Shown: in pieces, positions 52,890 through 62,705 of the stretch | Numbering within the stretch: the stretch's first letter is position 1 | Layout: every line of letters begins with the position of its first letter | Source of the DNA: Enterobacter cloacae | Lineage (GTDB): Bacteria > Pseudomonadota > Gammaproteobacteria > Enterobacterales > Enterobacteriaceae | NCBI GenBank assembly: GCA_014169315.1 | Contig: AP022133.1 | Coordinates: 3,782,001 to 3,846,000, forward strand | Length of the DNA stretch: 64,000 nucleotides | Reading direction: 5' to 3' | The notes under the pieces: model-generated | The model's database searches: none | Told to the model about the DNA's origin: nothing | Seen by the model: the letters and a program-made list of their open reading frames with translations, nothing else | Made by a program: the position numbers and the translations under genes

Positions 52890-53930
52890 ATGTCCTGGCA
52901 CCCTTACACCGGCCGCTATGAGAATATGCAATACCGCCACTGTGGAAAAAGTGGCCTGCGCCTGCCTGCGCTGTCGCTTGGTTTGTGGCATAGCTTTGGT
53001 CACGTCCAGCCTCTCGACGCCCAGCGTGCGCTGCTGCGTAAGGCCTTCGATCTCGGCATTACCCATTTCGACCTCGCCAATAACTACGGCCCACCGGCAG
53101 GTAGCGCAGAAGAGAATTTTGGCCGTCTGCTGCGGGAAGATTTTGCCGCATATCGCGACGAGCTGATTATCTCCACCAAAGCGGGCTACGATATGTGGCC
53201 AAGGCCGTACGGTTCAGGTGGTTCACGCAAATACCTGCTCGCCAGTCTCGACCAGAGCCTGAAGCGCATGGGCGTGGAGTATGTTGATATTTTCTATTCC
53301 CACCGCGTGGATGAAAACACGCCGATGGAAGAGACTGCCGCTGCGCTGGCGCACGCCGTGCAGAGCGGAAAAGCGCTGTATGTGGGTATTTCCTCCTACT
53401 CCACGGAACGCACGCAAACAATGGCTGAGCTGCTGCGGGAGTGGAAGATTCCGCTGCTTATCCACCAACCGTCCTACAACCTGCTAAACCGCTGGGTAGA
53501 CAAAACCGGACTGCTGGATGCGCTGGAAGCAAACGGTACGGGCTGCATTGCGTTTACCCCACTGGCTCAGGGATTGCTTACCGGAAAATATCTGAACGGT
53601 ATTCCTGAAGGTTCGCGTATGCAGCGCGAAGGTAAGAAGGTACGCGGCCTGACGGAAAAAATGCTGACTGAAGCTAACCTCACTAGCCTGCGTCTGCTGA
53701 ATGAGATGGCGCATGCCCGTGGGCAGACAATGGCGCAGATGGCGCTGAGCTGGCTGCTGAAAGATGAGCGCGTGACGTCAGTGCTGATTGGTGCGAGTCG
53801 GCCGGAACAACTGGAAGAGAATGTTCAGGCGCTGGATAACCTGCGCTTTACCGAAGATGAGCTGGAACGGATTGATCGGCATGTTGCGGATGGCGAATTG
53901 AATTTATGGCAGGCGTCGTCGGATAAATAA
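52890..53930 (+). CDS. gpr: L-glyceraldehyde 3-phosphate reductase (aldo-keto reductase YghZ)
   Basis: 346 aa as in E. coli YghZ/Gpr, start MSWHPYTGRYENMQYR after AAGGAGA. AKR-fold enzyme reducing L-glyceraldehyde 3-phosphate and methylglyoxal with NADPH. Catalytic tetrad visible: Asp and Tyr in FDLANNYGPPAGSAEENFG, Lys in ISTKAGYDMW, His in IFYSHRVDE. The C-terminus IADGELNLWQASSDK-like end matches (here VADGELNLWQASSDK). Confidence 0.95.
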   Translation: MSWHPYTGRYENMQYRHCGKSGLRLPALSLGLWHSFGHVQPLDAQRALLRKAFDLGITHFDLANNYGPPAGSAEENFGRLLREDFAAYRDELIISTKAGYDMWPRPYGSGGSRKYLLASLDQSLKRMGVEYVDIFYSHRVDENTPMEETAAALAHAVQSGKALYVGISSYSTERTQTMAELLREWKIPLLIHQPSYNLLNRWVDKTGLLDALEANGTGCIAFTPLAQGLLTGKYLNGIPEGSRMQREGKKVRGLTEKMLTEANLTSLRLLNEMAHARGQTMAQMALSWLLKDERVTSVLIGASRPEQLEENVQALDNLRFTEDELERIDRHVADGELNLWQASSDK

Positions 53931-53942
53931 GGTGCGGCCTTT

Positions 53943-53975
53943 CACCCTCTCCCCTGTGGGGAGAGGAATAAGGTG
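53943..53975. repeat. CCCTCTCCC/GGGAGAGG dispersed intergenic hairpin repeat
   Basis: Second copy of the design at 3793-3825: CCCTCTCCCC-TGT-GGGGAGAGG then AATAAGGTG, between convergent gpr and yqhA. Confidence 0.65.
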
Positions 53976-53982
53976 TGTGTAT

Positions 53983-54456
53983 TTACTTCTTACTGATCTT
54001 ATCCAGATACCCCATCGCAAACGCCGACAGCACAAATGTCAGATGGATAATCACATACCACATCAGCTTATTATCCGGGACATTCTTCGCATCCATAAAC
54101 ACGCGCAACAAGTGGATAGAAGAGATTGCCACAATCGAAGCCGCCACTTTATTTTTCAGTGACGAAGCATCCATTTTACCCAGCCAGCTGAGCTTCTCTT
54201 TGTGCTCAGAGATATCGAGCTGGGAGACGAAGTTCTCATAGCCAGAGAACATCACCATTACCAGTAATCCCCCCACCAGCGACAACAGCACCAGGATCAA
54301 ATCCGCTTCGGCAATGGAAAAGATGTCAGGCAAGACGTGAAAAATTTCCTGGAAGAACTTAATGCACAGTGCGACCAGTGCCAGGGAAAGGCCAAAATAG
54401 ACGGGAGCCAATAGCCAGCGTGAGGCGTACATTGCATTTTCAAAAAAGCGTTCCAT
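53983..54456 (-). CDS. yqhA: UPF0114 inner-membrane protein YqhA
   Basis: 157 aa with three or four membrane helices ([69 protein letters not shown]) and the family core [13 protein letters not shown]. Function unknown. Compared with recalled YqhA, the second helix lacks five residues: the family reads LVDMTLVGGLL where this protein reads LVGGLL. The flanking LV repeat suggests a slipped deletion. The gene is otherwise well conserved and sits next to gpr as in E. coli. Confidence 0.9.
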   Translation of the reverse strand: MERFFENAMYASRWLLAPVYFGLSLALVALCIKFFQEIFHVLPDIFSIAEADLILVLLSLVGGLLVMVMFSGYENFVSQLDISEHKEKLSWLGKMDASSLKNKVAASIVAISSIHLLRVFMDAKNVPDNKLMWYVIIHLTFVLSAFAMGYLDKISKK

Positions 54457-54537
54457 AGTGTCCTGTCTGCAAACGAAACCAGCGCGCAGTATATCTCAAC
54501 GACGCTCACTGTTTGCAACAACTAACCAACAAAACAC

Positions 54538-55041
54538 CTACACATCGTCAGGGTTTACCTCTGGACGTGCGTACTCCGGCCAGACCAGCACCACCAGCTC
54601 CGGGTAGGCTTCCAGACTGAACTCACGAAAACATTGACGCAGGTTTAATACGTCTAAATCAGAATACGAAACTTTCTCACCATTCAGACAGCGCTTCTTG
54701 ATATTGTCATAATATTTATAGACAGCAGAATTCAGGTCGCTGCAGCGGCGTTGCGCCTCAAACAGACCCGGCGTGTCATTAATTTCCGACATCTTCATTC
54801 GCTTTATTGTCGCGTGCAGAAAATCGATATATTCATGGTTCACCCGCCAGTACCAAACCGGCGTCACCGAGTTCATCAAAACGGAGAAATGGTCTTCACC
54901 TTCCTCTTTTGTCATCAGTTCAGGTTGCGGGGGCTCACTGGCGTCTTTCGACACTTTTGTTTTATTGAACTCTTGCATCAATAAAAGAACGCCAGCGGTC
55001 AATAATAGTAATGTAATGACCGTAAAAAAAATACTGTTCAT
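54538..55041 (-). CDS. Hypothetical membrane-anchored protein
   Basis: 167 aa; one N-terminal membrane helix (FFTVITLLLLTAGVLLLM), then a soluble acidic domain with LMNSVTPVWYWRVNHEYID and RCSDLNSAVYKYYDNIKK. No family recognised. It is divergent from a two-gene pair (55146-55983); all three are absent from the K-12 order, where yghA lies here. Confidence 0.72.
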   Translation of the reverse strand: MNSIFFTVITLLLLTAGVLLLMQEFNKTKVSKDASEPPQPELMTKEEGEDHFSVLMNSVTPVWYWRVNHEYIDFLHATIKRMKMSEINDTPGLFEAQRRCSDLNSAVYKYYDNIKKRCLNGEKVSYSDLDVLNLRQCFREFSLEAYPELVVLVWPEYARPEVNPDDV

Positions 55042-55145
55042 GGGTAGGCTCCATTTTTTTTGATTTTAAAATTGCCTCATGTTATTGTCAACGAATCTCA
55101 CGCCTTTACCAACCCCACCCCGTTGAAATTAAAGGAAATTAAAAA

Positions 55146-55550
55146 ATGCTTCCCGACAATCTCGTTCCGGCTAAGTACCGCATTGCGCCTGTGGAACAGC
55201 AACCGACGGAAGCAGAAAAAGAGGTTAATTTCACTAAGGGAAAAAGAAAGCTCTCTGATTTTGAGCCCGACATATTAATTGGTGTCTCCCGTACCGGGAA
55301 ATCCCGTAATATGTTGCTGGAAGAGCATGATCGCCATATAAAAGACCGTTTATTTCGCGCTGTAAAAATTGAAGCCTTTGTACACCTGCTGGATGACCTG
55401 CAGGCCGAAGGTGAAATAGATGCCCAGAAACTAAGTCAAATAATGGCTGAAAAAACCAAAGAAATAAATGAAGCGGGCAATGAAATTTGGCTTAATCTAA
55501 TTACTCGCGAAAAAAACAGCCCCATTTTTTATGACCTCGGGGAAGATTAA
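55146..55550 (+). CDS. Hypothetical protein, 134 aa
   Basis: Start MLPDNLVPAKYRIAPVEQ after AAAGGAAAT. Highly charged, soluble, mostly helical (EEHDRHIKDRLFRAVKIEAF, QKLSQIMAEKTKEINEAG). No known motif. Its stop lies 1 nt before the GTG of the next gene, so they are coupled. Confidence 0.7.
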   Translation: MLPDNLVPAKYRIAPVEQQPTEAEKEVNFTKGKRKLSDFEPDILIGVSRTGKSRNMLLEEHDRHIKDRLFRAVKIEAFVHLLDDLQAEGEIDAQKLSQIMAEKTKEINEAGNEIWLNLITREKNSPIFYDLGED

Positions 55551-55551
55551 C

Positions 55552-55983
55552 GTGAAAGAAGTTAACGATAACAACGTATATTTGACTTTAGATGACAAAA
55601 AAAGTGATGAGTTTATCTTAGAGCAAAATCTCGATGCGTTGAGAAACACAAAAAACGCCGAGATGACGCGTATTACGCAAGACCTGATATCCATTCCTGC
55701 GACGCTGGTACGCCTGAAGTGGCAGAACCGCCGTGAAATTTATTCTTTACAGGTTAAGGAAGAGATTTACGGTGCAGTGATTAATGCCATTATCGAACAA
55801 CGTCCGGAGCTGAAGGAGAAGCTCCTGGGGCGGCTGGAGGCCAATTATCAGTATCTGCTCGCCAGAGAAACCGCCACCCTGCGCCTGACGCGCAAACTGT
55901 CCGACGGCGAGTATCGCACGTCAAATGTCACCTGTGTCGCGCTCAATGAAGATGCGCATGCCGGGGAAGAAACAAAAAACTAA
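55552..55983 (+). CDS. Hypothetical protein, 143 aa
   Basis: Starts at GTG 55552 (MKEVNDNNVYLTLDDKK) because GGGGAAG lies six bases upstream; an ATG at 55531 would overlap the previous gene by 20 nt. Helical middle (ALRNTKNAEMTRITQDLISI) and a beta-rich end (TATLRLTRKLSDGEYRTSN). Unrecognised. Likely acts with the preceding protein and perhaps the divergent membrane-anchored one. Confidence 0.68.
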   Translation: MKEVNDNNVYLTLDDKKSDEFILEQNLDALRNTKNAEMTRITQDLISIPATLVRLKWQNRREIYSLQVKEEIYGAVINAIIEQRPELKEKLLGRLEANYQYLLARETATLRLTRKLSDGEYRTSNVTCVALNEDAHAGEETKN

Positions 55984-55995
55984 TTCAGTACGTGC

Positions 55996-56021
55996 AAAAA
56001 AAAAGCTGACTTTCGCCAGCT
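55996..56021 (-). terminator. exbD terminator
   Basis: Minus strand AGCTG-GCGAAAGT-CAGCT followed by nine or more Ts, just after the exbD stop. Confidence 0.85.
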
Positions 56022-56028
56022 CTTCATT

Positions 56029-56454
56029 TTATTTCGCGGCCGCTCTCTCTTCACCGACCAGACCAATCTTCAGATACCCCGCCTGATGCAGCGTGTCCAT
56101 TACCTTCATCATGGTTTCGTAATCGACGGTTTTATCCGCGCGGAAGAAAACGGTGGTGTCTTTCTTACCACCGGTAAGCTGCTCCAGTGCCGGAATGACC
56201 GATTCATCCGTCACCGGGTCGTTACCCAGGAACATGGATTTATCCGCTTTCACCGACAGATAGACAGGCTTTTCCGGGCGCGGCTGCGGCTGGCTGGAGG
56301 AGGCGGGAAGATTCACCTTCACATCCACCGTCGCCAGCGGCGCAGCAACCATGAAGATAATCAACAGAACCAGCATGACGTCGATAAACGGCGTCACGTT
56401 GATTTCATGCATTTCACCGTTATCGTCCAGATCTTCATTAAGACGCATTGCCAT
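56029..56454 (-). CDS. exbD: TonB-system proton channel subunit ExbD
   Basis: 141 aa, one membrane helix with the essential Asp in VTPFIDVMLVLLIIF (about residue 25), and a periplasmic domain. Works with ExbB and TonB to power outer-membrane iron and vitamin B12 uptake. Begins 6 nt after exbB ends. Matches the E. coli length. Confidence 0.97.
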   Translation of the reverse strand: MAMRLNEDLDDNGEMHEINVTPFIDVMLVLLIIFMVAAPLATVDVKVNLPASSSQPQPRPEKPVYLSVKADKSMFLGNDPVTDESVIPALEQLTGGKKDTTVFFRADKTVDYETMMKVMDTLHQAGYLKIGLVGEERAAAK

Positions 56455-56460
56455 AGTGGA

Positions 56461-57192
56461 TTAACCTGCGCGCAGTTTGGACGCAGCGTGTACCGGTTTA
56501 GCAGCGCTGGCATTCAGGTCAAGATCACGGCTTTGCAGCAGCAAAACCTGCGCGGCGACGTCACCGAGAGTCGCCTTGTAGCTACCAATCATACGCGCGA
56601 AGATGTTATAGATAACCACTGCCGGAATTGCCGCAACCAGACCGATAGCCGTCGCCAGTAGCGCTTCGGCGATACCCGGTGCCACCACGGCCAGGTTTGT
56701 CGTTTGAGTCTGCGCAATGCCGATAAAGCTGTTCATGATGCCCCAGACCGTACCAAACAAGCCGATAAACGGAGAAATCGCACCGATAGTTGCCAGATAA
56801 CCATTACCACGGCCCATGTGACGACCCACGGCTGCAACGCGACGTTCCAGACGGAAACCAGTACGATCTTTAATACCTTCGTTATCTTCACTGCCTGCGG
56901 AAAGTTCCAGCTCGTTCTGCGCTTCGTTAACTAACAGAGTGGTCAGGCTTTTCGGGTGGAAGGATGAGGTTATATCAGAAGCCTGATCCAGAGAGCGGGC
57001 TTCGGCCAGCTGCTGTTGCTCGCGCTTGAGGCGACGCTTCTGCGCGAGAAGCTCGGCACTCTTGCTGAAGAAAATAGCCCAGGTGACAACGGACGCCAGA
57101 ATCAGGCCGATCATCACAATCTTAACCACGATGTCAGCATGCTGATACATGCCCCAGACGGAGAGATCCGCCTGCATCAAATTATTACCCAC
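56461..57192 (-). CDS. exbB: TonB-system motor subunit ExbB
   Basis: 243 aa (E. coli 244), start MGNNLMQADLSVWGMYQ. Three membrane helices: IVVKIVMIGLILASVVTWA, then YLATIGAISPFIGLFGTVWG and ALLATAIGLVAAIPAVVIYN. First gene of exbB-exbD, under a Fur-type site at 57257-57275 and divergent from metC. Confidence 0.97.
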   Translation of the reverse strand: MGNNLMQADLSVWGMYQHADIVVKIVMIGLILASVVTWAIFFSKSAELLAQKRRLKREQQQLAEARSLDQASDITSSFHPKSLTTLLVNEAQNELELSAGSEDNEGIKDRTGFRLERRVAAVGRHMGRGNGYLATIGAISPFIGLFGTVWGIMNSFIGIAQTQTTNLAVVAPGIAEALLATAIGLVAAIPAVVIYNIFARMIGSYKATLGDVAAQVLLLQSRDLDLNASAAKPVHAASKLRAG

Positions 57193-57256
57193 TCTGTATC
57201 TCCAGGACGCAAATCACAAAATCTGAGCGTAATGATATCAAAACACCATCGAATTG

Positions 57257-57275
57257 ATAGTGGTTCTCATTAGTA
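57257..57275 (-). promoter_or_regulatory. Fur box of exbBD
   Basis: Minus strand ACTAATGAGAACCACTATC matches the 19-bp Fur consensus at 14 of 19 positions and lies 65 bp before exbB, as expected for iron-repressed exbBD. Confidence 0.7.
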
Positions 57276-57404
57276 TTTACATGCTGCCGCCATTTACGCT
57301 CACTTTCATTGCGCTTACGCAGTAAAAATTGCTTATGCGTATTATTCATAAAATTTTCTGCTTATTCGATAAGCATCCGGGTGCACAATGTTACAATCGT
57401 GGTA

Positions 57405-57420
57405 GTCTGGACGTCCAGAC
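57405..57420 (+). promoter_or_regulatory. MetJ operator of metC
   Basis: Perfect 16-bp palindrome GTCTGGAC-GTCCAGAC, two tandem met boxes (consensus AGACGTCT), 24 bp before the metC ATG. Confidence 0.8.
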
Positions 57421-57443
57421 GTATAAAAACAGGGTTAGCGAAC

Positions 57444-58631
57444 ATGACAAAGAAGCATCTTGATACCACGCTGGTACAGGCCGGGCGCAGTAAAAAATAC
57501 ACACTGGGATCGGTCAACAGCGTGATTCAACGCGCCTCCTCGCTGGTGTTTGATACCGTTGAGGACAAGAAAATTGCCACGCGTAACCGCGCCAGCGGTG
57601 GGCTGTTTTATGGCCGTCGTGGCACGCTAACCCATTTTTCATTGCAGGAAGCCATGTGCGAGCTGGAAGGTGGCGCGGGCTGCGCCTTGTTCCCGTGCGG
57701 TGCAGCAGCGGTGGCCAATACCATTCTGGCGTTTGTCGAACAGGGTGACCATATCCTGATGACCAACACCGCCTATGAGCCAAGCCAGGATTTCTGTACC
57801 AAAATCCTCAGCAAGCTCGGCGTGACGACCAGCTGGTTTGATCCGCTGATTGGTGAGGGTATCGCAGAACTTATTCAGCCAAACACACGCATCGTATTCC
57901 TGGAATCCCCGGGTTCTATCACGATGGAAGTGCATGACGTTCCTGCCATCGTGAAAGCCGTGCGCAGCAAAGCACCGGAAGCGATCATCATGATCGACAA
58001 CACCTGGGCGGCGGGCGTGCTGTTTAAAGCGCTGGAATTCGACATTGATATCTCTATTCAGGCGGCAACGAAATACCTGATTGGTCACTCCGACGGCATG
58101 ATTGGCACGGCAGTGTCCAACGCCCGTTGCTGGGATCAACTGCGCGAAAATGCCTATCTGATGGGTCAGATGGTCGATGCCGATACCGCCTACATGACCA
58201 GCCGCGGTATTCGTACTTTGGGTGTGCGTTTGCGTCAGCACCATGAAAGCAGCCTGAAGGTGGCCGAGTGGCTGGCACAGCATCCTCAGGTTGAACGGGT
58301 CAACCATCCGGCGCTCCCGGGCAGCAAAGGCCATGAATTCTGGCAACGTGACTTTACAGGTAGCAGCGGGCTGTTCTCATTTGTTCTTAAAAAAAGGCTG
58401 AATAATGACGAGCTGGCCCAGTATCTGGATAATTTTACCCTCTTCAGCATGGCCTACTCGTGGGGCGGGTTTGAATCCCTGATCTTGCCTAACCAGCCAG
58501 AACAGATCGCAGCCCTGCGTCCGGGTGGCGAAGTGGATTTCAGCGGAACACTGATCCGTCTGCATATTGGTTTAGAAAATGTGGACGATTTAATTGCGGA
58601 TTTGTCGGCAGGATTTGAGCGTATCGTGTAA
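57444..58631 (+). CDS. metC: Cystathionine beta-lyase
   Basis: 395 aa, the E. coli length, from [21 protein letters not shown] enzyme cleaving cystathionine to homocysteine, pyruvate and ammonia in methionine synthesis. [15 protein letters not shown], the PLP-stacking region, [12 protein letters not shown], and the PLP Lys in [14 protein letters not shown]. Repressed by MetJ through the palindrome upstream. Confidence 0.97.
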   Translation: MTKKHLDTTLVQAGRSKKYTLGSVNSVIQRASSLVFDTVEDKKIATRNRASGGLFYGRRGTLTHFSLQEAMCELEGGAGCALFPCGAAAVANTILAFVEQGDHILMTNTAYEPSQDFCTKILSKLGVTTSWFDPLIGEGIAELIQPNTRIVFLESPGSITMEVHDVPAIVKAVRSKAPEAIIMIDNTWAAGVLFKALEFDIDISIQAATKYLIGHSDGMIGTAVSNARCWDQLRENAYLMGQMVDADTAYMTSRGIRTLGVRLRQHHESSLKVAEWLAQHPQVERVNHPALPGSKGHEFWQRDFTGSSGLFSFVLKKRLNNDELAQYLDNFTLFSMAYSWGGFESLILPNQPEQIAALRPGGEVDFSGTLIRLHIGLENVDDLIADLSAGFERIV

Positions 58632-58773
58632 AGTGCTGGCTGAAAATGTACTCCTGGACGCTTTTGTGGACACTGCAAGCAGAAAAGTCTGCATGAGTTG
58701 CGCCCACGATCAAACCCAGCGAGTATAATTGGGAGTACAATCACGTCATATCTGCTGTCCCACAGGAAAGTCC

Positions 58774-59433
58774 ATGGCTGTTATTCAAGATATTATCGCA
58801 GCGCTCTGGCAACACGATTTTGCCGCGCTGGCAGACCCTCACGTCATAGGTATCGTCTATTTCGTGATGTTTGCGACCCTGTTCCTGGAAAATGGATTGC
58901 TGCCAGCCTCGTTTTTACCCGGCGATAGCCTGCTTTTGCTCGCCGGAGCGTTAATCGGTAAAGGTGTCATGGACTTCACGTCGACGATGGTGATCCTTAC
59001 CTCTGCAGCCAGTCTGGGCTGCTGGCTGAGCTATTTGCAGGGCCGTTGGCTCGGAAACACGCGCGTCGTGAAAAGCTGGCTGGCGCAGTTGCCACATAAA
59101 TATCATCAACGTGCGACCTGCATGTTTGACCGGCATGGCCTGCTGGCACTGCTGGTCGGGCGTTTTCTGGCATTTGTTCGCACCCTACTGCCAACAATGG
59201 CGGGCATCTCCGGCCTGTCTAATCGCCGCTTCCAGTTCTTCAACTGGCTGAGCGCCCTGCTGTGGGTTGGCGTCGTGACCTCACTCGGCTTCGCGCTGAA
59301 TATGATCCCGTTTGTGAAACATCATGAAGACCAGGTCATGACCTTCCTGATGATTCTGCCGATGTTCCTGCTGGTTGCAGGGCTGGTCGGAACGCTGATT
59401 GTGGTGATTAAGAAGAAATACTGCAGCGCCTGA
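58774..59433 (+). CDS. yghB: DedA-family inner-membrane protein YghB
   Basis: 219 aa, the E. coli length, start [15 protein letters not shown]. DedA/SNARE-associated fold with [21 protein letters not shown] (the re-entrant ExxxP region), the R-rich [16 protein letters not shown] motif with the essential arginine, and [11 protein letters not shown]. Contributes with YqjA to envelope proton homeostasis and cell division. A partial REP-like palindrome follows. Confidence 0.95.
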   Translation: MAVIQDIIAALWQHDFAALADPHVIGIVYFVMFATLFLENGLLPASFLPGDSLLLLAGALIGKGVMDFTSTMVILTSAASLGCWLSYLQGRWLGNTRVVKSWLAQLPHKYHQRATCMFDRHGLLALLVGRFLAFVRTLLPTMAGISGLSNRRFQFFNWLSALLWVGVVTSLGFALNMIPFVKHHEDQVMTFLMILPMFLLVAGLVGTLIVVIKKKYCSA

Positions 59434-59481
59434 TGTAAAAAAGCCGGGGGGTGCTGCACTTACCCGGCCTACACTCTCCCC

Positions 59482-60381
59482 TTAAGCCCCCTGTATGGTT
59501 CTGATGCGCGTGGCATCTTCCCCCGGCGTAACGCCGAAGTAGCGCTTAAACTCCCGACTAAACTGCGACGCACTTTCATAGCCCACCCGCATTGCCGCGG
59601 CACTGGCCTTCATGCCATCGTGGATCATCAGCATGCGTGCCTTATGCAGCCGGTAGGTTTTGAGATATTGCAGCGGCGAGGTGCTGGTCACTGATTTAAA
59701 ATTATGGTGAAACGCCGAAACGCTCATGTTGGCCTCTGCCGCCAGCTGGTCAACGCTCAGGTTTTCCGTGTACTGGCTTTCAATGCGCTTGAGGACGCGG
59801 CTGATCAGGCTGAAATGCGTCTGGCGGCTCACCAGCGCCAGTAACGCACCGCCCCCCGGCCCCAGCAGTACATGGTAGAGAATTTCGCGAACGATCTGCT
59901 TGCCAAGAATGCGGGCATCCAGCGGCCTGTCCATCACGTCCAGCAGACGCTCAATGGCGCAGAGGATCTCTTCCGATAACGTTGCCGAGTTAATCCCGCT
60001 CGCCGCCATCGATGGCTGGAAAAGCTCATCTTCGCCAATCTCCATCAGCAGTTCCTGCAGCTGGAGAATATCAACATTAACGCGAATACCCGCCAGTGGA
60101 ACCGCCTCTGTCGCGAAAGTTTCACATTCAAAGGGTAAAGGTACTGTCAGCAGCAGGTATTCGTTGGTGTCATAACGGAATACACGCTCATTGATATAGC
60201 CAATTTTATGGCCCGAAAAGAGAAAAACGATGCCCGGCTGGTACATCACCGGCGTGCGTGTCCCGGGCTTCGTCCCGTAGAGCAGGCGAATATCTGGCAG
60301 CAGATTATCTGGCATCTTTTCTTTATCTATCAGCCTCTTAATCTGAGAAGTTAGCTGAAGACAGATCGCTTCACGGTTCAT
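59482..60381 (-). CDS. yqhC: AraC-family regulator YqhC
   Basis: 299 aa. N-terminal AraC_N sensor domain and a C-terminal pair of HTHs ([20 protein letters not shown] and [20 protein letters not shown]). Activates yqhD and dkgA in response to aldehydes in E. coli; here it is divergent from yqhD, as in E. coli. Slightly shorter than the K-12 annotation because of a different start. Confidence 0.94.
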   Translation of the reverse strand: MNREAICLQLTSQIKRLIDKEKMPDNLLPDIRLLYGTKPGTRTPVMYQPGIVFLFSGHKIGYINERVFRYDTNEYLLLTVPLPFECETFATEAVPLAGIRVNVDILQLQELLMEIGEDELFQPSMAASGINSATLSEEILCAIERLLDVMDRPLDARILGKQIVREILYHVLLGPGGGALLALVSRQTHFSLISRVLKRIESQYTENLSVDQLAAEANMSVSAFHHNFKSVTSTSPLQYLKTYRLHKARMLMIHDGMKASAAAMRVGYESASQFSREFKRYFGVTPGEDATRIRTIQGA

Positions 60382-60575
60382 GTTGAGTTACTCCGGGTAC
60401 GGTTTCCGACCCTGACAGTGTGCGCAGTTTTCCCCATTTTCTCCAGTGCTCTGTAGAAATGGGCAAGACATCGGCAGGAATGTGCATTGAGAGGATAGCC
60501 CCGGCCAGCCACAATGTGCAGCATCAGGTAGCCATCTCGCCACCACGGTTTTTCACCCACTATAGGGAACGAACA

Positions 60576-61739
60576 ATGAACAACTTTATTCTCCACACCC
60601 CAACCCGCATCCTGTTTGGTAAAGGCGCTATCGCCGACCTGCGTGCGCAGATCCCGGCTGACGCCCGCGTGCTGATCACCTACGGTGGCGGCAGCGTGAA
60701 AAAAACCGGTGTGCTGGATCAGGTGTACAGCGCCCTGCAAGGTCTGGACGTCCGTGAGTTCGGTGGTATTGAGCCGAACCCGTCTTATGAAACGCTGATG
60801 AACGCAGTAAAAATCGCCCGCGAAGAGAAAATCACCTTCCTGCTGGCAGTTGGTGGCGGTTCTGTTCTGGACGGGACGAAATTCATCGCCGCTGCGGCAC
60901 ATTATGCCGACGGTATCGACCCGTGGCATATCCTCGAAACCCGCGGCAGCGACATCAAAAGCGCAATCCCGATGGGCTCTGTTCTGACCCTGCCAGCCAC
61001 TGGCTCAGAATCCAACAAAGGTGCGGTTATCTCCCGTAAAACCACGGGTGACAAACAGGCCTTCATGAACGAACACGTTCAGCCAGTGTTCGCTATTCTG
61101 GATCCGGTTTACACCTATACCCTGCCTGCACGCCAGGTGGCTAACGGTGTGGTCGACGCCTTTGTTCACACCGTTGAGCAGTACGTGACCTGGCCGGTAA
61201 ATGCCAAAATTCAGGATCGTTTCGCAGAAGGTATTCTGCTGACGCTGGTCGAAGAAGGCCCGAAAGCGCTGAAAGAGCCAGAAAACTATGACGTGCGTGC
61301 CAACGTAATGTGGGCGGCAACTCAGGCCCTTAACGGCCTGATCGGTTCAGGTGTGCCACAGGACTGGGCAACGCATATGCTGGGCCATGAACTGACGGCT
61401 ATGCACGGTCTGGATCACGCCCAGACGCTGGCGGTGGTTCTGCCTGCATTGTGGAATGAAAAACGTGACACCAAACGCGCCAAACTGTTGCAGTACGCTG
61501 AGCGTGTGTGGAATATCACCGAAGGTTCTGACGATGCGCGCATTGATGCTGCTATCGAAGCAACCCGTAACTTCTTTGAAGCGCTGGGCGTCCCAACGCG
61601 CCTCTCCGGTTATGGCCTGGATGGCAGTTCCATCCCTGCTCTGCTGGCAAAACTCGAAGAACACGGCATGACTCATCTGGGCGAGCACGGCGACATTACG
61701 CTGGACGTGAGCCGTCGCATCTACGAAGCGGCACGCTAA
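60576..61739 (+). CDS. yqhD: NADPH-dependent aldehyde reductase YqhD
   Basis: 387 aa, the E. coli length, start MNNFILHTPTRILFGKG. Iron-group alcohol dehydrogenase with TYGGGSVKKTG and AVGGGSVLDGTKF nucleotide loops. Metal ligands are in DAFVHTVEQY (Asp, His) and HELTAMHGLDHAQTLA (His, His). Reduces short aldehydes including glycolaldehyde and lipid-peroxidation products. The frame is open upstream, but only this start is conserved. Confidence 0.97.
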   Translation: MNNFILHTPTRILFGKGAIADLRAQIPADARVLITYGGGSVKKTGVLDQVYSALQGLDVREFGGIEPNPSYETLMNAVKIAREEKITFLLAVGGGSVLDGTKFIAAAAHYADGIDPWHILETRGSDIKSAIPMGSVLTLPATGSESNKGAVISRKTTGDKQAFMNEHVQPVFAILDPVYTYTLPARQVANGVVDAFVHTVEQYVTWPVNAKIQDRFAEGILLTLVEEGPKALKEPENYDVRANVMWAATQALNGLIGSGVPQDWATHMLGHELTAMHGLDHAQTLAVVLPALWNEKRDTKRAKLLQYAERVWNITEGSDDARIDAAIEATRNFFEALGVPTRLSGYGLDGSSIPALLAKLEEHGMTHLGEHGDITLDVSRRIYEAAR

Positions 61740-61845
61740 GCGTTTTTGTCATCCCGCCTTTCGTTTTTTGACATTTCGTCCAGACTTAATGCACATACAC
61801 CATCGGGGGTTCGCCCCCCGATGGATGGCAAATGAAGGAGGAATA

Positions 61846-62673
61846 ATGGCAAACCAAACCGTAATCAGGCTTCAGGATGGCAACGTAATGCCCCAACTGG
61901 GGCTCGGCGTATGGAAAGCCGGTAACGACGAGGTCGTCTCCGCCATTCATAAAGCACTGGAAGTCGGCTATCGGTCAATTGATACCGCCGCCGCGTACAA
62001 AAATGAGGACGGCGTGGGTAAAGCACTGGCCAGTGCTGGCATGCCCCGCGATGACCTTTTCATTACCACCAAACTGTGGAATGACGATCAGAAACGCCCC
62101 CGCGAAGCCTTGCAGGAGAGCCTGGATAAGCTTCAGCTCGATTTCATCGATCTCTACCTCATACATTGGCCGGTTCCGGCCATCGATCATTATGTGGAAG
62201 CCTGGGAAGGGATGATTGAGCTACAGCGGCTTGGGCTGGTGAAAAGCATCGGCGTCTGCAATTTCCAGATCCACCACCTGCAACGTCTGATTGACGAAAC
62301 AGGTGTTGCGCCGGTTATCAACCAGATAGAGCTACACCCGCTGATGCAGCAGCGTCAGTTGCATGCCTGGAATGCGACCCACAAGATCCAGACCGAATCC
62401 TGGAGCCCTCTTGCACAGGGTGGCGAAGGCGTTTTCGATCAGAAAATTATTCGCGAGCTGGCGGATAAGTACGGCAAAAGTCCGGCGCAGATTGTCATTC
62501 GCTGGCATCTGGACAACGGCCTGGTGGTGATCCCGAAATCGGTCACGCCCGCGCGCATCGCTGAGAACTTCGACGTCTGGGATTTCCGCCTGGACAAAGA
62601 CGAGCTGGGCGAAATTGCGAAGCTGGATCAGGGTAAGCGGCTAGGACCCGATCCGGATCAGTTTGGTGGGTAA
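61846..62673 (+). CDS. dkgA: 2,5-diketo-D-gluconate reductase A / methylglyoxal reductase
   Basis: 275 aa, the E. coli length, start MANQTVIRLQDGNVMPQLG after AAGGAGG. AKR tetrad: DTAAAYKNEDGVGKAL (Asp, Tyr), TTKLWND (Lys), LIHWPVP (His). The C-terminus GKRLGPDPDQFGG is canonical. A strong CCATCGGGGGTTCGCCCCCCGATGG-type stem (61800-61824) without a T run sits between yqhD and this gene and may adjust expression within the operon. Confidence 0.96.
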   Translation: MANQTVIRLQDGNVMPQLGLGVWKAGNDEVVSAIHKALEVGYRSIDTAAAYKNEDGVGKALASAGMPRDDLFITTKLWNDDQKRPREALQESLDKLQLDFIDLYLIHWPVPAIDHYVEAWEGMIELQRLGLVKSIGVCNFQIHHLQRLIDETGVAPVINQIELHPLMQQRQLHAWNATHKIQTESWSPLAQGGEGVFDQKIIRELADKYGKSPAQIVIRWHLDNGLVVIPKSVTPARIAENFDVWDFRLDKDELGEIAKLDQGKRLGPDPDQFGG

Positions 62674-62678
62674 ATAGA

Positions 62679-62703
62679 AAACCCCGGCTTGCCGGGGTTT
62701 TTC
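62679..62703. terminator. Bidirectional terminator between dkgA and ygiQ
   Basis: AAACCCCGGC-TT-GCCGGGGTTT followed by Ts on the plus strand and As on the other side; convergent genes. Confidence 0.88.
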
Positions 62704-62705
62704 TT

